Below, in pieces: positions 34,939-43,808 of a stretch of DNA of 64,000 bases (within the stretch, counting starts at the first letter, position 1; each line of letters begins with the position of its first letter). The notes beneath the pieces were generated by a model. That model was given only the letters and a program-made list of their open reading frames with translations. It was not told the DNA's origin and made no database searches. The position numbers and the translations under genes were made by a program. Origin of the DNA: Lachnospiraceae bacterium (GTDB lineage Bacteria; Bacillota; Clostridia; Lachnospirales; Lachnospiraceae); assembly GCA_030526195.1 (NCBI GenBank), contig JAUNDG010000004.1:49401-113400 (forward strand). The letters are read 5' to 3'.

Positions 34939-35460
34939 CTAATTGTTATAAGAGATGGCGAAATGGCGATATCCCTGTGCTTCATAGCGGTTGATGAGGG
35001 TCACGATCTCCCGGATGGTCCTGGTGTAGAAATCCGTGACGATGGAGAAATTGGCTTTGATGAAGGCACGGATCTCGGCGGGAGAGGCGTCCTCAAATTC
35101 CACCAGATCATCCTCCCGGACGATCATATCCAGAGTGACCTGGTTTTTCAGATCGTTCAGATTCGGGTCATCAAAGTGCTCCTTCAGCATGGTGACGGTG
35201 GTCTTAAGATCCCGGCACAGGCGCTTGGCGGAGGCAAAGGACATCAGATTGATCTCGTCATGATCCTGGAAGGGTTTCTTTAAATGCTGCTGGATGAAGG
35301 GCAGGATCAGCGCTTCGGCAGCACGACCGTCGAGACAAAGCTCAGCTTCGGTCAGATAATCCGCATTGGCGGCCATGATGTCTTTGTTGATGGGCGCCAG
35401 CCGGAATCTGAGTTTTTCTGTATAGCCCAGATGAATGGGGATTTTACGGGTATCAGCCAT
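34939..35460 (-). CDS. Unknown protein, 173 residues
   Basis: I do not recognise this protein. It begins MADTRKIPIHLGYTEKLRFR, is soluble, rich in acidic residues, and predicted mostly helical, with no cysteine pairs or nucleotide motifs. A frame extends upstream to 35730, but that part is AT-rich and hydrophobic and lacks a ribosome-binding site, while AGAAGG lies about 8 bp before the ATG at 35460. Sequence character from 35460 to 34939 is clearly coding. It is convergent with xdhC and divergent from the phosphate cotransporter. Confidence 0.75.
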   Translation of the reverse strand: MADTRKIPIHLGYTEKLRFRLAPINKDIMAANADYLTEAELCLDGRAAEALILPFIQQHLKKPFQDHDEINLMSFASAKRLCRDLKTTVTMLKEHFDDPNLNDLKNQVTLDMIVREDDLVEFEDASPAEIRAFIKANFSIVTDFYTRTIREIVTLINRYEAQGYRHFAISYNN

Positions 35461-35819
35461 AACAGTACCTTCTTTTGATAGTCTATTTTCCTGTATTCTA
35501 TCATATAAAAAGACAGAATGCCATGGCTCGTAAAAGACGGATGCACGTCGAATATACGACACGAGCAACAGGGAATCTTCGGAAAAAAAGAATGTAAAAT
35601 GGAATGGGACATCAGGTCTTTTTTTGGACTCCGGTGGACGTAGAGAATAAAATAATGTCAATAGTGTGCAAAATAGATAAAATAAATGGAAAGAACAGGT
35701 AAAAATAGGGTAAAATAGAGAAAAGGCCATGGGTTGGTGAACCCAATCTTTTCAAGCGAATCCACATCATATAAGATGGATTCGTATACGCTTGTCAGTG
35801 TATGAAAGGAAAAAATCTT
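35461..35819. other. A-rich divergent region before the Na/Pi cotransporter
   Basis: No gene is supported. On the plus strand, 35650-35725 has repeated TAAAATAGA-like words. At 35757-35785 CGAATCCA / TGGATTCG form an 8-bp inverted repeat around a 12-nt loop containing ATATAAG. A small hairpin GGGTT-ggtg-AACCC lies at about 35731-35744. Promoters for both flanking genes must lie here, but none is clear. Confidence 0.45.
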
Positions 35820-37577
35820 ATGGATATTTTTAACGTATTCGCCCTCTTAGGGGGCTTGGCATTCTTTCTTTTCGGTATGAACATCCTGTCCGGCAATCTT
35901 CAGAAGATGGCCGGCGGCAAGCTCGAACGGATGCTGCAGCGCTTGACCGATAATAAGCTGCTGGGGCTTCTTTTCGGTATGGTCATCACCATTGCCATCC
36001 AGTCATCCTCTGCGATGACCGTTATGCTGGTCGGTTTTGTTAACTCCGGCATTATGAAGGTGTCACAGACCATTTCCGTCATCATGGGTTCCGACATCGG
36101 TACCACACTGACGGCCTGGATCCTGTCACTGACCGGTGTAGAATCCAACAACGTGTTCATTAAACTTCTGAACCCGAAGTATTTCTCACCTATCGTGGCG
36201 CTCATCGGTATTCTGCTTTACATGGTTTCCAAGAGTGAAAAGCGGAAAAATATCGGTGCCATGCTGCTGGGCTTCTCCATCCTGATGACAGGTATGACCA
36301 GCATGAGTACGGCCATGAGCCCGCTGAAGGATATGCCGGAATTCCAGAACCTGCTGCTGGCCTTCAGCAACCCGCTGCTGGGTGTGCTCATTGGTATGGT
36401 GGTTACCGCTGTTGTTCAGAGTTCTGCGGCTACCATCGGTATCCTGCAGGCGCTGTCTTTAACAGGCTCCATCACCTACGGTATGGCGATCCCCATCGTT
36501 ATGGGTGAAAACATCGGTACCTGTATGACCGCGATCCTGTCATCCATCGGTGTTAACAGAAAGGCCAAACGAGTGGCCGCCATCCATGTGGCCATCAAGG
36601 TTATCGGTACGGTGGTTATCCTGGCCCTGTATTATGTGGTCATGGCCGTCTTTAATCCGGTGATCATGACCCGGGCCACATCCCCGGTTGATATCGCTCT
36701 TATCCATACCGTCTTCAACCTGGCCATCGTAGCCATGACATTCCCGTTCCAGAAGCAGCTGGAAAAACTCTCCAACTGGATCATCAAGGACAAGGAAGAC
36801 GACACAGAGCTGTTCCTGGACGAACGTCTCTTTGTTACACCGGCTGTGGCTCTTGGTGAATGCAACCAGGCAATGATGAAGATGACTGAGCTCACTGAAA
36901 AGTCTCTCGACATCGCCATCGATCTGGTGTATCGATATGATCCGGACGATATGACATTCCTGAATCAGAATGAAGATCGTATCGATAATTACGAGGATGC
37001 CCTGGGCTCCTATATTATGAAGCTGAATGCTCACGGCGGTCTGTCCGCAGACAGCCGGATCAGAACCACCAAGATTCTTTTCGGTATCAACGAGTTTGAA
37101 CGTCTTGCTGACCACGCACTCAATGTGGCTCATTCAGCGGAAGAACTTCACGAGAAGGGCCTTAAGTACTCAGCAGAGGCTCAGAAGGAAGTCGATAACC
37201 TCATCAAGGCTGTGAGAGAAATCTACAACCTGGCCATTGAGAGCTACCGTGAGGACAATCTTGAAAAAGCTTCCTGCTGTGCACCGCTTCAGGCTGTGAT
37301 CGAAGAGTTGTGCGACGAATACAAGGAAAACCATGTCAACCGTATCCAGATGTGCATCTGCGGCGGCGAACAGGGCTTTGTCTTTAATGACTTCCTGACA
37401 GCCTGCTCACGTATCACAGGCCACAGCATGAACATCGCCGCCTCTATCTTAAGAAGCGCTTCCTCACGGAATAAAGCTGATGCCGGTTACATGCATGATA
37501 TCAAGTCTCACACCAATAAGGCTTACGCCGAGCTTTACGACCTGTATTTCGAAAAATACGGCACAAAGCAGGCCTGA
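35820..37577 (+). CDS. Na/Pi cotransporter family protein with PhoU-like domain
   Basis: NptA/YjbB-type carriers move phosphate with sodium. The N-terminal 310 residues have about eight to nine membrane segments with two inverted QSSSA-type repeats: GMVITIAIQSSSAMTVMLVG and GMVVTAVVQSSAATIGILQA. The C-terminal 230 residues form a PhoU-like helical domain (DHALNVAHSAEELHEKGLKY). At 585 residues this is the usual two-part form. The ATG at 35820 is chosen because AAAGGA is 9 bp upstream; 35802 is too early. Confidence 0.92.
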   Translation: MDIFNVFALLGGLAFFLFGMNILSGNLQKMAGGKLERMLQRLTDNKLLGLLFGMVITIAIQSSSAMTVMLVGFVNSGIMKVSQTISVIMGSDIGTTLTAWILSLTGVESNNVFIKLLNPKYFSPIVALIGILLYMVSKSEKRKNIGAMLLGFSILMTGMTSMSTAMSPLKDMPEFQNLLLAFSNPLLGVLIGMVVTAVVQSSAATIGILQALSLTGSITYGMAIPIVMGENIGTCMTAILSSIGVNRKAKRVAAIHVAIKVIGTVVILALYYVVMAVFNPVIMTRATSPVDIALIHTVFNLAIVAMTFPFQKQLEKLSNWIIKDKEDDTELFLDERLFVTPAVALGECNQAMMKMTELTEKSLDIAIDLVYRYDPDDMTFLNQNEDRIDNYEDALGSYIMKLNAHGGLSADSRIRTTKILFGINEFERLADHALNVAHSAEELHEKGLKYSAEAQKEVDNLIKAVREIYNLAIESYREDNLEKASCCAPLQAVIEELCDEYKENHVNRIQMCICGGEQGFVFNDFLTACSRITGHSMNIAASILRSASSRNKADAGYMHDIKSHTNKAYAELYDLYFEKYGTKQA

Positions 37578-37639
37578 TAGGCATCTGACCTGAACGGGTC
37601 GGAGCCGAAGGAGGCTTCACAATTTCATAAAAACGTCAG

Positions 37640-37671
37640 AATCGGGAGAACGCTGCGGCGGTCTCCCGATT
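37640..37671 (+). terminator. Terminator-like hairpin after the cotransporter
   Basis: AATCGGGAGA and TCTCCCGATT pair perfectly around a 12-nt loop, followed by GTTGTT, a weak T-run. Confidence 0.65.
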
Positions 37672-37679
37672 GTTGTTAT

Positions 37680-37791
37680 CCCGATGAGCCAGGTATAGGA
37701 GCTTTTCTCCTGCCCCGATGAGCCAGGTGAATCCCCATGCTTGCATGAAGAGATAATGGCAGGATTTTTTCTCCTGACCTGATGAGTCGGT
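37680..37791 (+). repeat. Three CCCGATGAGCCAGGT direct repeats with AGGAG/CTCCT hairpins
   Basis: Copies lie at 37680-37694, 37714-37728 (both identical, CCCGATGAGCCAGGT) and 37777-37791 (ACCTGATGAGTCGGT). Copy 1 is followed by AGGAG-ctttt-CTCCT and copy 2, after a longer spacer, by CAGGA / TCCTG. The rest of the 549-bp gap holds a terminator at 37835 and the aminotransferase promoter region. Confidence 0.6.
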
Positions 37792-37834
37792 TGAAAACAC
37801 ATGAGCAAGTGGGGGAGGGCATAAAAATGGATAT

Positions 37835-37866
37835 AAAAAAACGGCCCGTAGGGCCGCTTTTTTATA
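37835..37866. terminator. Second terminator in the cotransporter-aminotransferase gap
   Basis: CGGCCC-gta-GGGCCG is flanked by AAAAAAA on the left and CTTTTTT on the right, so it can terminate on either strand. Confidence 0.75.
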
Positions 37867-37916
37867 AAGGGAAGGAGTTTACCGTCTTGCGACGGGTATG
37901 AAAAGAAAAAGTTGTA

Positions 37917-38057
37917 GTTCACTTGTTTGATGAGTTTATTATATTGGTCATATATGTTCAGAGTTTAAGGGCTTGTGGAACGTTTCGTGAATAATATAAA
38001 GACAAATTGTGAACAAGATAACAAAGTCCCTCTGTGAACGATATGGTGCCTGTTCAC
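37917..38057. promoter_or_regulatory. GTGAAC boxes upstream of the aminotransferase
   Basis: GTGAAC or its complement GTTCAC occurs at 37917, 38009, 38034 and 38052. The last two form an inverted repeat with a 12-bp spacer immediately upstream of the -35 box, a typical operator layout. Confidence 0.5.
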
Positions 38058-38086
38058 TTTACAGAAGAAGACGCCTGCGTTATAAT
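38058..38086 (+). promoter_or_regulatory. Promoter of the aminotransferase gene
   Basis: TTTACA (38058-38063) and TATAAT (38081-38086) are separated by 17 bp, a near-consensus sigma-A promoter 40 bp before the start codon. Confidence 0.75.
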
Positions 38087-38126
38087 GAATGCAATTTTCG
38101 ATTAAAAGAATAGAAGGAGAAAGACG

Positions 38127-39353
38127 ATGGCAGATATCAGAACATTTAAAAAATCTTCCAAACTCGATAACGTGCTTTACGATGTCCGTGGACCGGTGGT
38201 CGAAGAGGCGAGTCGTATGGAAGCGAGCGGGATCAACATCCTGAAACTGAATATCGGCAATCCCGCTCCCTTTGGTTTCCAGGCTCCGGAAGAAGTGATC
38301 GCAGATATGAGACACAACCTGACCTCCTGCGAAGGCTATTCCGATTCAAAGGGCATTTGGGCTGCCCGTAAGGCCATTATGCAGTACGCTCAGGATCTGA
38401 ACATCCCGAACGTCACCATGGAAGACATTTATACAGGCAACGGTGTTTCCGAACTGATCAGCCTTCTGTTACAGGCTCTTCTGGATAACGGCGATGAGAT
38501 CCTTCTGCCGGCTCCGGATTACCCGCTGTGGACAGCCTGCGCTAACCTGTCAGGCGGTAAAGCGGTTCATTACCTGTGCGACGAAGAATCCGACTGGTAT
38601 CCGGATCTTGAGGATATGGAAAGAAAGATCAACGATAAGACAAAAGCGATCGTTGTGATCAATCCGAACAATCCGACCGGTGCTGTTTATCCGAGAGAAA
38701 TCCTGGAGAAGATCGTCGAGATTGCCCGTCGCCACCAGCTTATCATTTTCTCAGATGAGATTTATGATCGTCTGATCATGGACGGCCTGAGCCATACATC
38801 AATTGCGTCTCTGGCACCGGACCTTTTCTGTGTTACACTGTCCGGTCTGTCCAAATCACATATGATCGCCGGTTACCGTGTCGGCTGGATGATCCTGTCC
38901 GGCAATAAGGCTATGGCCAAGGATTACATTGAGGGTATCAAGATGCTGTCCAGCATGCGTCTGTGCTCCAACGTTCCGGCTCAGTCTATTATCCAGACAG
39001 CTCTGGGCGGTCATCAGTCAGTGAAGGCTTACGTCAACGAGACCGGCCGTATCACACAGCAGCGTGATTACATCATCGATGCGATCAACAGCATTCCGGG
39101 GCTTTCGGTTGTGAAACCCCACGGGGCATTCTACTGCTTCCCGAAGATTGATGTGAAGCGCTTCAATCTGCATAACGACATGCAGTTTGCTTATGATTTC
39201 CTGAGAGAGAAGCATGTGCTTCTGGTTCAGGGGACCGGCTTCAACTGGCCGACACCGGATCATTTCCGTATTGTCTACCTGCCGCGACTTGAAGTGCTGA
39301 AGGAGGCCATGGGATCTCTGGAAGACTTCCTGTCCACTTATCATCAGGATTAA
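38127..39353 (+). CDS. Class I PLP-dependent aminotransferase, AlaA-like
   Basis: The enzyme probably makes alanine from pyruvate and glutamate or acts on a similar pair. The 408-residue fold-type I protein has NIGNPAPFGFQAPEEVIADM, EGYSDSKGIWAARKAI, NPNNPTGAVYPREIL, SDEIYDRLIMDG and the PLP lysine in SGLSKSHMIAGYRVGWM. This N-terminal pattern is characteristic of the AlaA/YfbQ group. AGAAGGAG precedes the ATG. Its strong promoter with GTGAAC boxes suggests dedicated control. It is followed by a terminator. Confidence 0.9.
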   Translation: MADIRTFKKSSKLDNVLYDVRGPVVEEASRMEASGINILKLNIGNPAPFGFQAPEEVIADMRHNLTSCEGYSDSKGIWAARKAIMQYAQDLNIPNVTMEDIYTGNGVSELISLLLQALLDNGDEILLPAPDYPLWTACANLSGGKAVHYLCDEESDWYPDLEDMERKINDKTKAIVVINPNNPTGAVYPREILEKIVEIARRHQLIIFSDEIYDRLIMDGLSHTSIASLAPDLFCVTLSGLSKSHMIAGYRVGWMILSGNKAMAKDYIEGIKMLSSMRLCSNVPAQSIIQTALGGHQSVKAYVNETGRITQQRDYIIDAINSIPGLSVVKPHGAFYCFPKIDVKRFNLHNDMQFAYDFLREKHVLLVQGTGFNWPTPDHFRIVYLPRLEVLKEAMGSLEDFLSTYHQD

Positions 39354-39370
39354 ACTAAATCATGAAAAAC

Positions 39371-39406
39371 GGACTCCGCTGTGTCTTTAAGCCTGCGGAG
39401 TCCTTT
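39371..39406 (+). terminator. Terminator after the aminotransferase
   Basis: GGACTCCGC (39371-39379) pairs with GCGGAGTCC (39395-39403) around a 15-nt loop, followed by TTTATTATTT. Confidence 0.8.
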
Positions 39407-39570
39407 ATTATTTGTAAAAATATTTAAAAAAAATGAAAAAATATGAGGCAAAAAAAGGAATGTCCTTTTTGAGGCCGAATATTATTCATGTAAAGTTTTT
39501 TCCACCTATCACCATCAGGCATTTTCAGACGGTATCACATGAGGTTGCCGTCGACAGAAGAGGACAATAA

Positions 39571-40581
39571 ATGCTGATTCGAGACGAACTGGAACAACGG
39601 GAAAGAGCGATCTTAAGCCCCTACGCAGCTAAGGCCTGTGAGACAAAGGGGCGCATCCGGCCGGAGGAGGAGTGCGATATCCGTACCTGCTATATGCGTG
39701 ACCGGGACCGCATCGTGCACAGTAAGTCTTTTCGGCGCCTGAAGGATAAAACACAGGTGTTTCTGTCACCCCAGGGCGATCATTACCGCACCCGGATGAT
39801 GCACACGATGGAAGTGTCTCAGACAGCCCGGACGGTGGCCGTGTGTCTTCATCTGAACACTGATCTGGTGGAAGCCATTGCCCTTGGCCATGATCTGGGC
39901 CACACACCCTTTGGCCATGCGGGAGAGCGGGCGCTGAACGATGTCTGCCCTTTGGGCTTTCGTCATAATGAGCAGAGCCTGCGTCTGGTGGAAAGACTGG
40001 AAAAGGAAGGCCGGGGTCTCAACCTCACCGCTGAGGTGCGGGATGGCATCCTGAATCACGGCACCAATGATGCACCGTCCACCCTGGAGGGGCAGGTGGT
40101 GCGTCTTTGCGATAAAATTGCGTATATTCATCATGACATGGATGACGGTGTGCGGGCCGGCCTTGTGAAAGAGGAAGATGTGCCGGCACCCTTGAGACGT
40201 CTTCTGGGTGAGACCACCCGGGCCAGACTCAACACCTTCATTCATGACATTGTCATTACGTCCCGGGACAGGGATTGCGTCTGTATGTCCGATGAGATCG
40301 GCAGCGCCCTGTTTGAATTGCGGGCCTTTATGTTCCGTCATCTTTATACCAACGAAGCGGCACGCCGGGAGGAAATCAAGGCGGACCGTATGCTGAAGCA
40401 GATGTATCACTATTATGTGGAGCATCCGGAAGCCATGACGGACGAATTCTACAAAATGATCACGGAAAGAGGCGAAAGCCGGGAGCGGGTTGTGTGCGAT
40501 TATATTTCCGGGATGACGGACCAGTATTCCAAGGCCCGTTACAATGAGATCTTCGTGCCCCATTCCTGGAGCCGCTACTGA
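39571..40581 (+). CDS. dgt: Deoxyguanosinetriphosphate triphosphohydrolase-like protein
   Basis: Dgt-family HD enzymes split dNTPs into nucleoside and triphosphate. The protein has DRDRIVHSKSFRRLKDKTQV, the metal site RMMHTMEVSQ (H) and ALGHDLGHTPFGHAGE (HD), and a later NHGTN. At 336 residues it is the short form of the family. It stands directly upstream of dnaG, a common Firmicute arrangement (dgt-dnaG-rpoD) that links nucleotide pool control with replication. Confidence 0.94.
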   Translation: MLIRDELEQRERAILSPYAAKACETKGRIRPEEECDIRTCYMRDRDRIVHSKSFRRLKDKTQVFLSPQGDHYRTRMMHTMEVSQTARTVAVCLHLNTDLVEAIALGHDLGHTPFGHAGERALNDVCPLGFRHNEQSLRLVERLEKEGRGLNLTAEVRDGILNHGTNDAPSTLEGQVVRLCDKIAYIHHDMDDGVRAGLVKEEDVPAPLRRLLGETTRARLNTFIHDIVITSRDRDCVCMSDEIGSALFELRAFMFRHLYTNEAARREEIKADRMLKQMYHYYVEHPEAMTDEFYKMITERGESRERVVCDYISGMTDQYSKARYNEIFVPHSWSRY

Positions 40582-40686
40582 ACCGCTGCAAGACCACTGT
40601 TGACATGTCATCGACAGGTGGTATGCCGGAGACGGTCTGACGCGGATCGCTTTCTTTATTTTACATATCTTATGGAGCCGACATAA

Positions 40687-42477
40687 ATGCGATATTCCGA
40701 TGACTTAATTGAAGAGGTGCGCAGTGCCAACGACATCATTGATGTGGTGGGGGCTGTGGTCCGGCTGAAACGCTCCGGCTCCAACTATGTGGGCCTGTGT
40801 CCGTTCCACAACGAAAAGACGCCCTCCTTCAGCGTCAGCCAGTCGCGGCAGATGTATTACTGCTTCGGCTGTCATGCCGGCGGCAATGTGTTCACCTTTA
40901 TGATGTCCTATTACCAGTCGACTTTCCAGGAGTCGATGCAGATGCTGGCCGACCGGGCCGGAATTCGTCTGCCGGAGCCGGACATTTCCAAAGAAAATAA
41001 AGCGGCGGCCGACCGTAAGGCTGAGCTTTTTGAAATCAACAAGCAGGCAGCGGGCTATTTCCATTATCTCCTGAAGCAGGAAAATGGCCGGACGGGCCTT
41101 GAGTATCTCAAGAACCGCGGTCTGTCCGAGGAGACCATCCGCAAGTTCGGATTGGGTTACGCTGACAAATTCAATAACGATCTTTACCGGTATCTCAAAA
41201 ATAAAGGCTGGTCCGATGAACGGCTCAATGAGTCGGGACTCTTCCTATATAATGAGAAACACGGTTTTTCCGATAAATTCTGGAACCGGGTCATGTTCCC
41301 GATCCTTGACGTGCGCAACCGGGTCATCGGTTTCGGCGGTCGGGTCATGGGGGACGGCAAACCCAAGTATCTGAACTCGCCGGAAACGGAGCTCTTCAAC
41401 AAACGGCTTCATCTTTTCGGCCTCAACATCGCCCGGAGCTCCCGGGAGCGGTTTATCATCCTGTGTGAAGGGTATATGGATGTCATTTCCATGCACCAGG
41501 CCGGCTTTACCAATGCGGTGGCTTCCCTGGGGACGGCGCTGACACCGCAGCAGGCCTCTTTGCTGAAGCGCTACACATCGGATGTGAAGCTCTTGTATGA
41601 CAGCGACGGTGCCGGTGTGATGGCGGCTCTTCGGGCCATTCCCATCCTGAAGGCAGCGGGCATCAAGGCCCGGGTGGTGAGTCTGGCGCCCTACAAGGAT
41701 CCGGATGAACTGATCCAGAAGGAGGGGGCGGAGGCTCTGACGGAGCGCCTCAACAAGGCCGAAAATGGCTTTATGTTCGAGATCCGTCAGTTGTCTTATG
41801 AGCACGACCTCAACGACCCGCAGGGACAGACCGATTTCCAGCGGGATATCGCCACCAGGCTCTTAAGCTTTGAAGAGGAGCTGGAGCGGGATAATTATCG
41901 GAAGGCCATTGCGGCGGAATATCATATTTCCGAGGAAGGCCTGCAGCGTCTGGTGAACAGCCTGGCTTTGAAGGGCACACCGGCGGAGCATTACCGGAAG
42001 CCCAAGGAGACAGCGCCCCGGCCGCCGGCCGCGGAGGATAAGGCGCGGATGTCCCAGAAACTCATGCTGACCTATCTGGCCCGTTGTCCGGAAGCCTTTG
42101 AGCTGACCCGGGATTACATAGGACCGGAAGATTTTCAGGATCCTTTGTGCCGCCGGATCGCGGAGGGGCTCTACGCCCAGTACGCGGCGGGGGATGTGCG
42201 GGAGGCGGCATTGCTCAATGCCTTCACGGATCCCGAGGCGCAGCAGGAGGTGGCCGGTTTCTTCAATACAGAAATCCATGTGTCCACAGACAATGATCGG
42301 GACCGGGCCTTTACGGATACGCTTTTGCGCATCATGAAGCAGAGCAACGAGGCAGCTCTGAAGGCCTGGGATGGAAAGGATCTTGGCGGTCTGACGGCCC
42401 TCATGGACAAGAAGAAGCGAATCGAGTCCCTGGAAAAGACGGGACAGGTCTTCCACTTAAAGGGCGGCCTTGAATAA
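40687..42477 (+). CDS. dnaG: DNA primase
   Basis: DnaG makes RNA primers for replication. The zinc-binding domain has CPFH (C38, H41) and CFGC (C59, C62). The catalytic core includes the toprim EGYMDVISMHQAGFTNAVAS and the acidic LYDSDGAG. The C-terminal 150 residues should contact DnaB. Length is 596, normal. The gap to rpoD carries CATTTTC palindromes rather than a terminator, so cotranscription with rpoD is possible. Confidence 0.97.
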   Translation: MRYSDDLIEEVRSANDIIDVVGAVVRLKRSGSNYVGLCPFHNEKTPSFSVSQSRQMYYCFGCHAGGNVFTFMMSYYQSTFQESMQMLADRAGIRLPEPDISKENKAAADRKAELFEINKQAAGYFHYLLKQENGRTGLEYLKNRGLSEETIRKFGLGYADKFNNDLYRYLKNKGWSDERLNESGLFLYNEKHGFSDKFWNRVMFPILDVRNRVIGFGGRVMGDGKPKYLNSPETELFNKRLHLFGLNIARSSRERFIILCEGYMDVISMHQAGFTNAVASLGTALTPQQASLLKRYTSDVKLLYDSDGAGVMAALRAIPILKAAGIKARVVSLAPYKDPDELIQKEGAEALTERLNKAENGFMFEIRQLSYEHDLNDPQGQTDFQRDIATRLLSFEEELERDNYRKAIAAEYHISEEGLQRLVNSLALKGTPAEHYRKPKETAPRPPAAEDKARMSQKLMLTYLARCPEAFELTRDYIGPEDFQDPLCRRIAEGLYAQYAAGDVREAALLNAFTDPEAQQEVAGFFNTEIHVSTDNDRDRAFTDTLLRIMKQSNEAALKAWDGKDLGGLTALMDKKKRIESLEKTGQVFHLKGGLE

Positions 42478-42488
42478 AGCCGCAGCGC

Positions 42489-42576
42489 CATTTTTTAGAA
42501 AATGAAACGTCGGCAGCCACAGCGTTATTTTTCGGAAATGAGGCAGCGGCAGATGCAGCGTCATTTTCGTAAATGA
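42489..42576. repeat. CATTTT/AAAATG hairpins between dnaG and rpoD
   Basis: CATTTT-ttag-AAAATG (42489-42504) and TCATTT-tcgt-AAATGA (42561-42576) are small perfect hairpins, with a decayed third (TTATTTTTCGGAAATGA near 42525). They are set in CAGCGG/GCAGC-rich spacers. This is the dnaG-rpoD counterpart of the cluster at 4033-4121. Confidence 0.6.
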
Positions 42577-42665
42577 GAGACTTGAATTTTTAAGAGAGTG
42601 TTCCGGCGGACAGCCGCTAAGACAACTCTTTTGAGAAGATAAAATTTAGAAAGCAGGGTAAAAGA

Positions 42666-43808
42666 ATGACAGAAAATGAAGTGTTGTTTTCACAGGGTCT
42701 GACGGAACTTCTGGTGAAGGCTCGTCAGAAGAAGAATGTACTGGAGCCCAAGGACATCGAAACTGTCCTTAAAAATGTCACGCTGACACCGGAAGACATG
42801 GACAAGGTGCATGAGTTTCTGGAAAGCAACGGGATCGATCTCTTTACAATGAACGATTCCCCGGATGCGGATGATGCGCTGCTCCTGTTGAAGAGCGACG
42901 ATGACATCAACCTGTCCGATGAAGAAGAACCGGATATGGAAAAGATCGATCTTTCCGTCCCGGAGGGTATCTCCATCGAGGACCCGGTCCGTATGTATCT
43001 GAAGGAGATCGGTAAGGTCCCGCTTCTGACAGCCGACCAGGAAATCGAACTGGCCAAGAAGATGGAAGAGGGCGGTGAAGCCGGCAAGGCTGCGCAGCAG
43101 CGTCTGGCTGAAGCGAACCTGCGTCTTGTTGTGTCCATCGCCAAGCGTTATGTGGGCCGCGGTATGCTGTTCCTGGATCTGATTCAGGAGGGTAACCTGG
43201 GTCTGATCAAGGCCGTTGAAAAATACGATTACCACAAGGGCTTTAAGTTCTCCACATATGCCACCTGGTGGATCCGTCAGGCTATTACCCGTGCCATCGC
43301 CGATCAGGCCAGAACGATCCGTATTCCGGTGCATATGGTGGAAACCATCAACAAACTGGTCCGCGTGTCCCGTCAGCTGCTGCAGGAGCTTGGCCGCGAA
43401 CCTACCCCGGATGAAATTGCCGAAAAGATGAACATGTCACCGGAGCGTGTCCGTGAGATCCTGAAGATCTCTCAGGAACCGGTCTCCCTGGAAACACCCA
43501 TCGGTGAAGAGGAAGACAGCCATCTTGGTGACTTTATTCAGGACGAAAATGTGCCGGTGCCGGCCGATGCCGCGGCATTTACGCTTCTGAAGGAACAGCT
43601 GGTGGAGGTTCTCGGTACCCTGACCGACAGAGAGCAGAAGGTTCTGCGTCTGCGTTTCGGTCTGGATGACGGCCGTGCCCGTACTCTGGAAGAGGTGGGT
43701 AAGGACTTCAACGTTACCCGTGAACGTATCCGTCAGATCGAAGCCAAGGCTTTAAGAAAGCTGCGTCATCCGAGCCGCAGCCGCAAACTGAAGGATTATC
43801 TTGACTGA
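42666..43808 (+). CDS. rpoD: RNA polymerase primary sigma factor
   Basis: This is the housekeeping sigma-A. Region 1.2 to 2 is visible in [20 protein letters not shown] and [20 protein letters not shown], region 2.4 in [20 protein letters not shown], and region 4 in [20 protein letters not shown] with [12 protein letters not shown]. At 380 residues it is the compact Gram-positive type. Its stop overlaps the trmK start (TGATG). Confidence 0.98.
   Translation: MTENEVLFSQGLTELLVKARQKKNVLEPKDIETVLKNVTLTPEDMDKVHEFLESNGIDLFTMNDSPDADDALLLLKSDDDINLSDEEEPDMEKIDLSVPEGISIEDPVRMYLKEIGKVPLLTADQEIELAKKMEEGGEAGKAAQQRLAEANLRLVVSIAKRYVGRGMLFLDLIQEGNLGLIKAVEKYDYHKGFKFSTYATWWIRQAITRAIADQARTIRIPVHMVETINKLVRVSRQLLQELGREPTPDEIAEKMNMSPERVREILKISQEPVSLETPIGEEEDSHLGDFIQDENVPVPADAAAFTLLKEQLVEVLGTLTDREQKVLRLRFGLDDGRARTLEEVGKDFNVTRERIRQIEAKALRKLRHPSRSRKLKDYLD

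Noticed and set aside
35461-35730. N-terminal extension of the unknown protein
   Set aside because: The extra 90 codons are AT-rich, hydrophobic and without a start signal; a good ribosome-binding site precedes the internal ATG at 35460.
37680-37800. Possible hammerhead ribozyme (CTGATGAG words)
   Set aside because: Only one of three repeats has the CUGAUGA form, no stable stem II followed by GAAA can be drawn, and no cleavage-site partner is evident.
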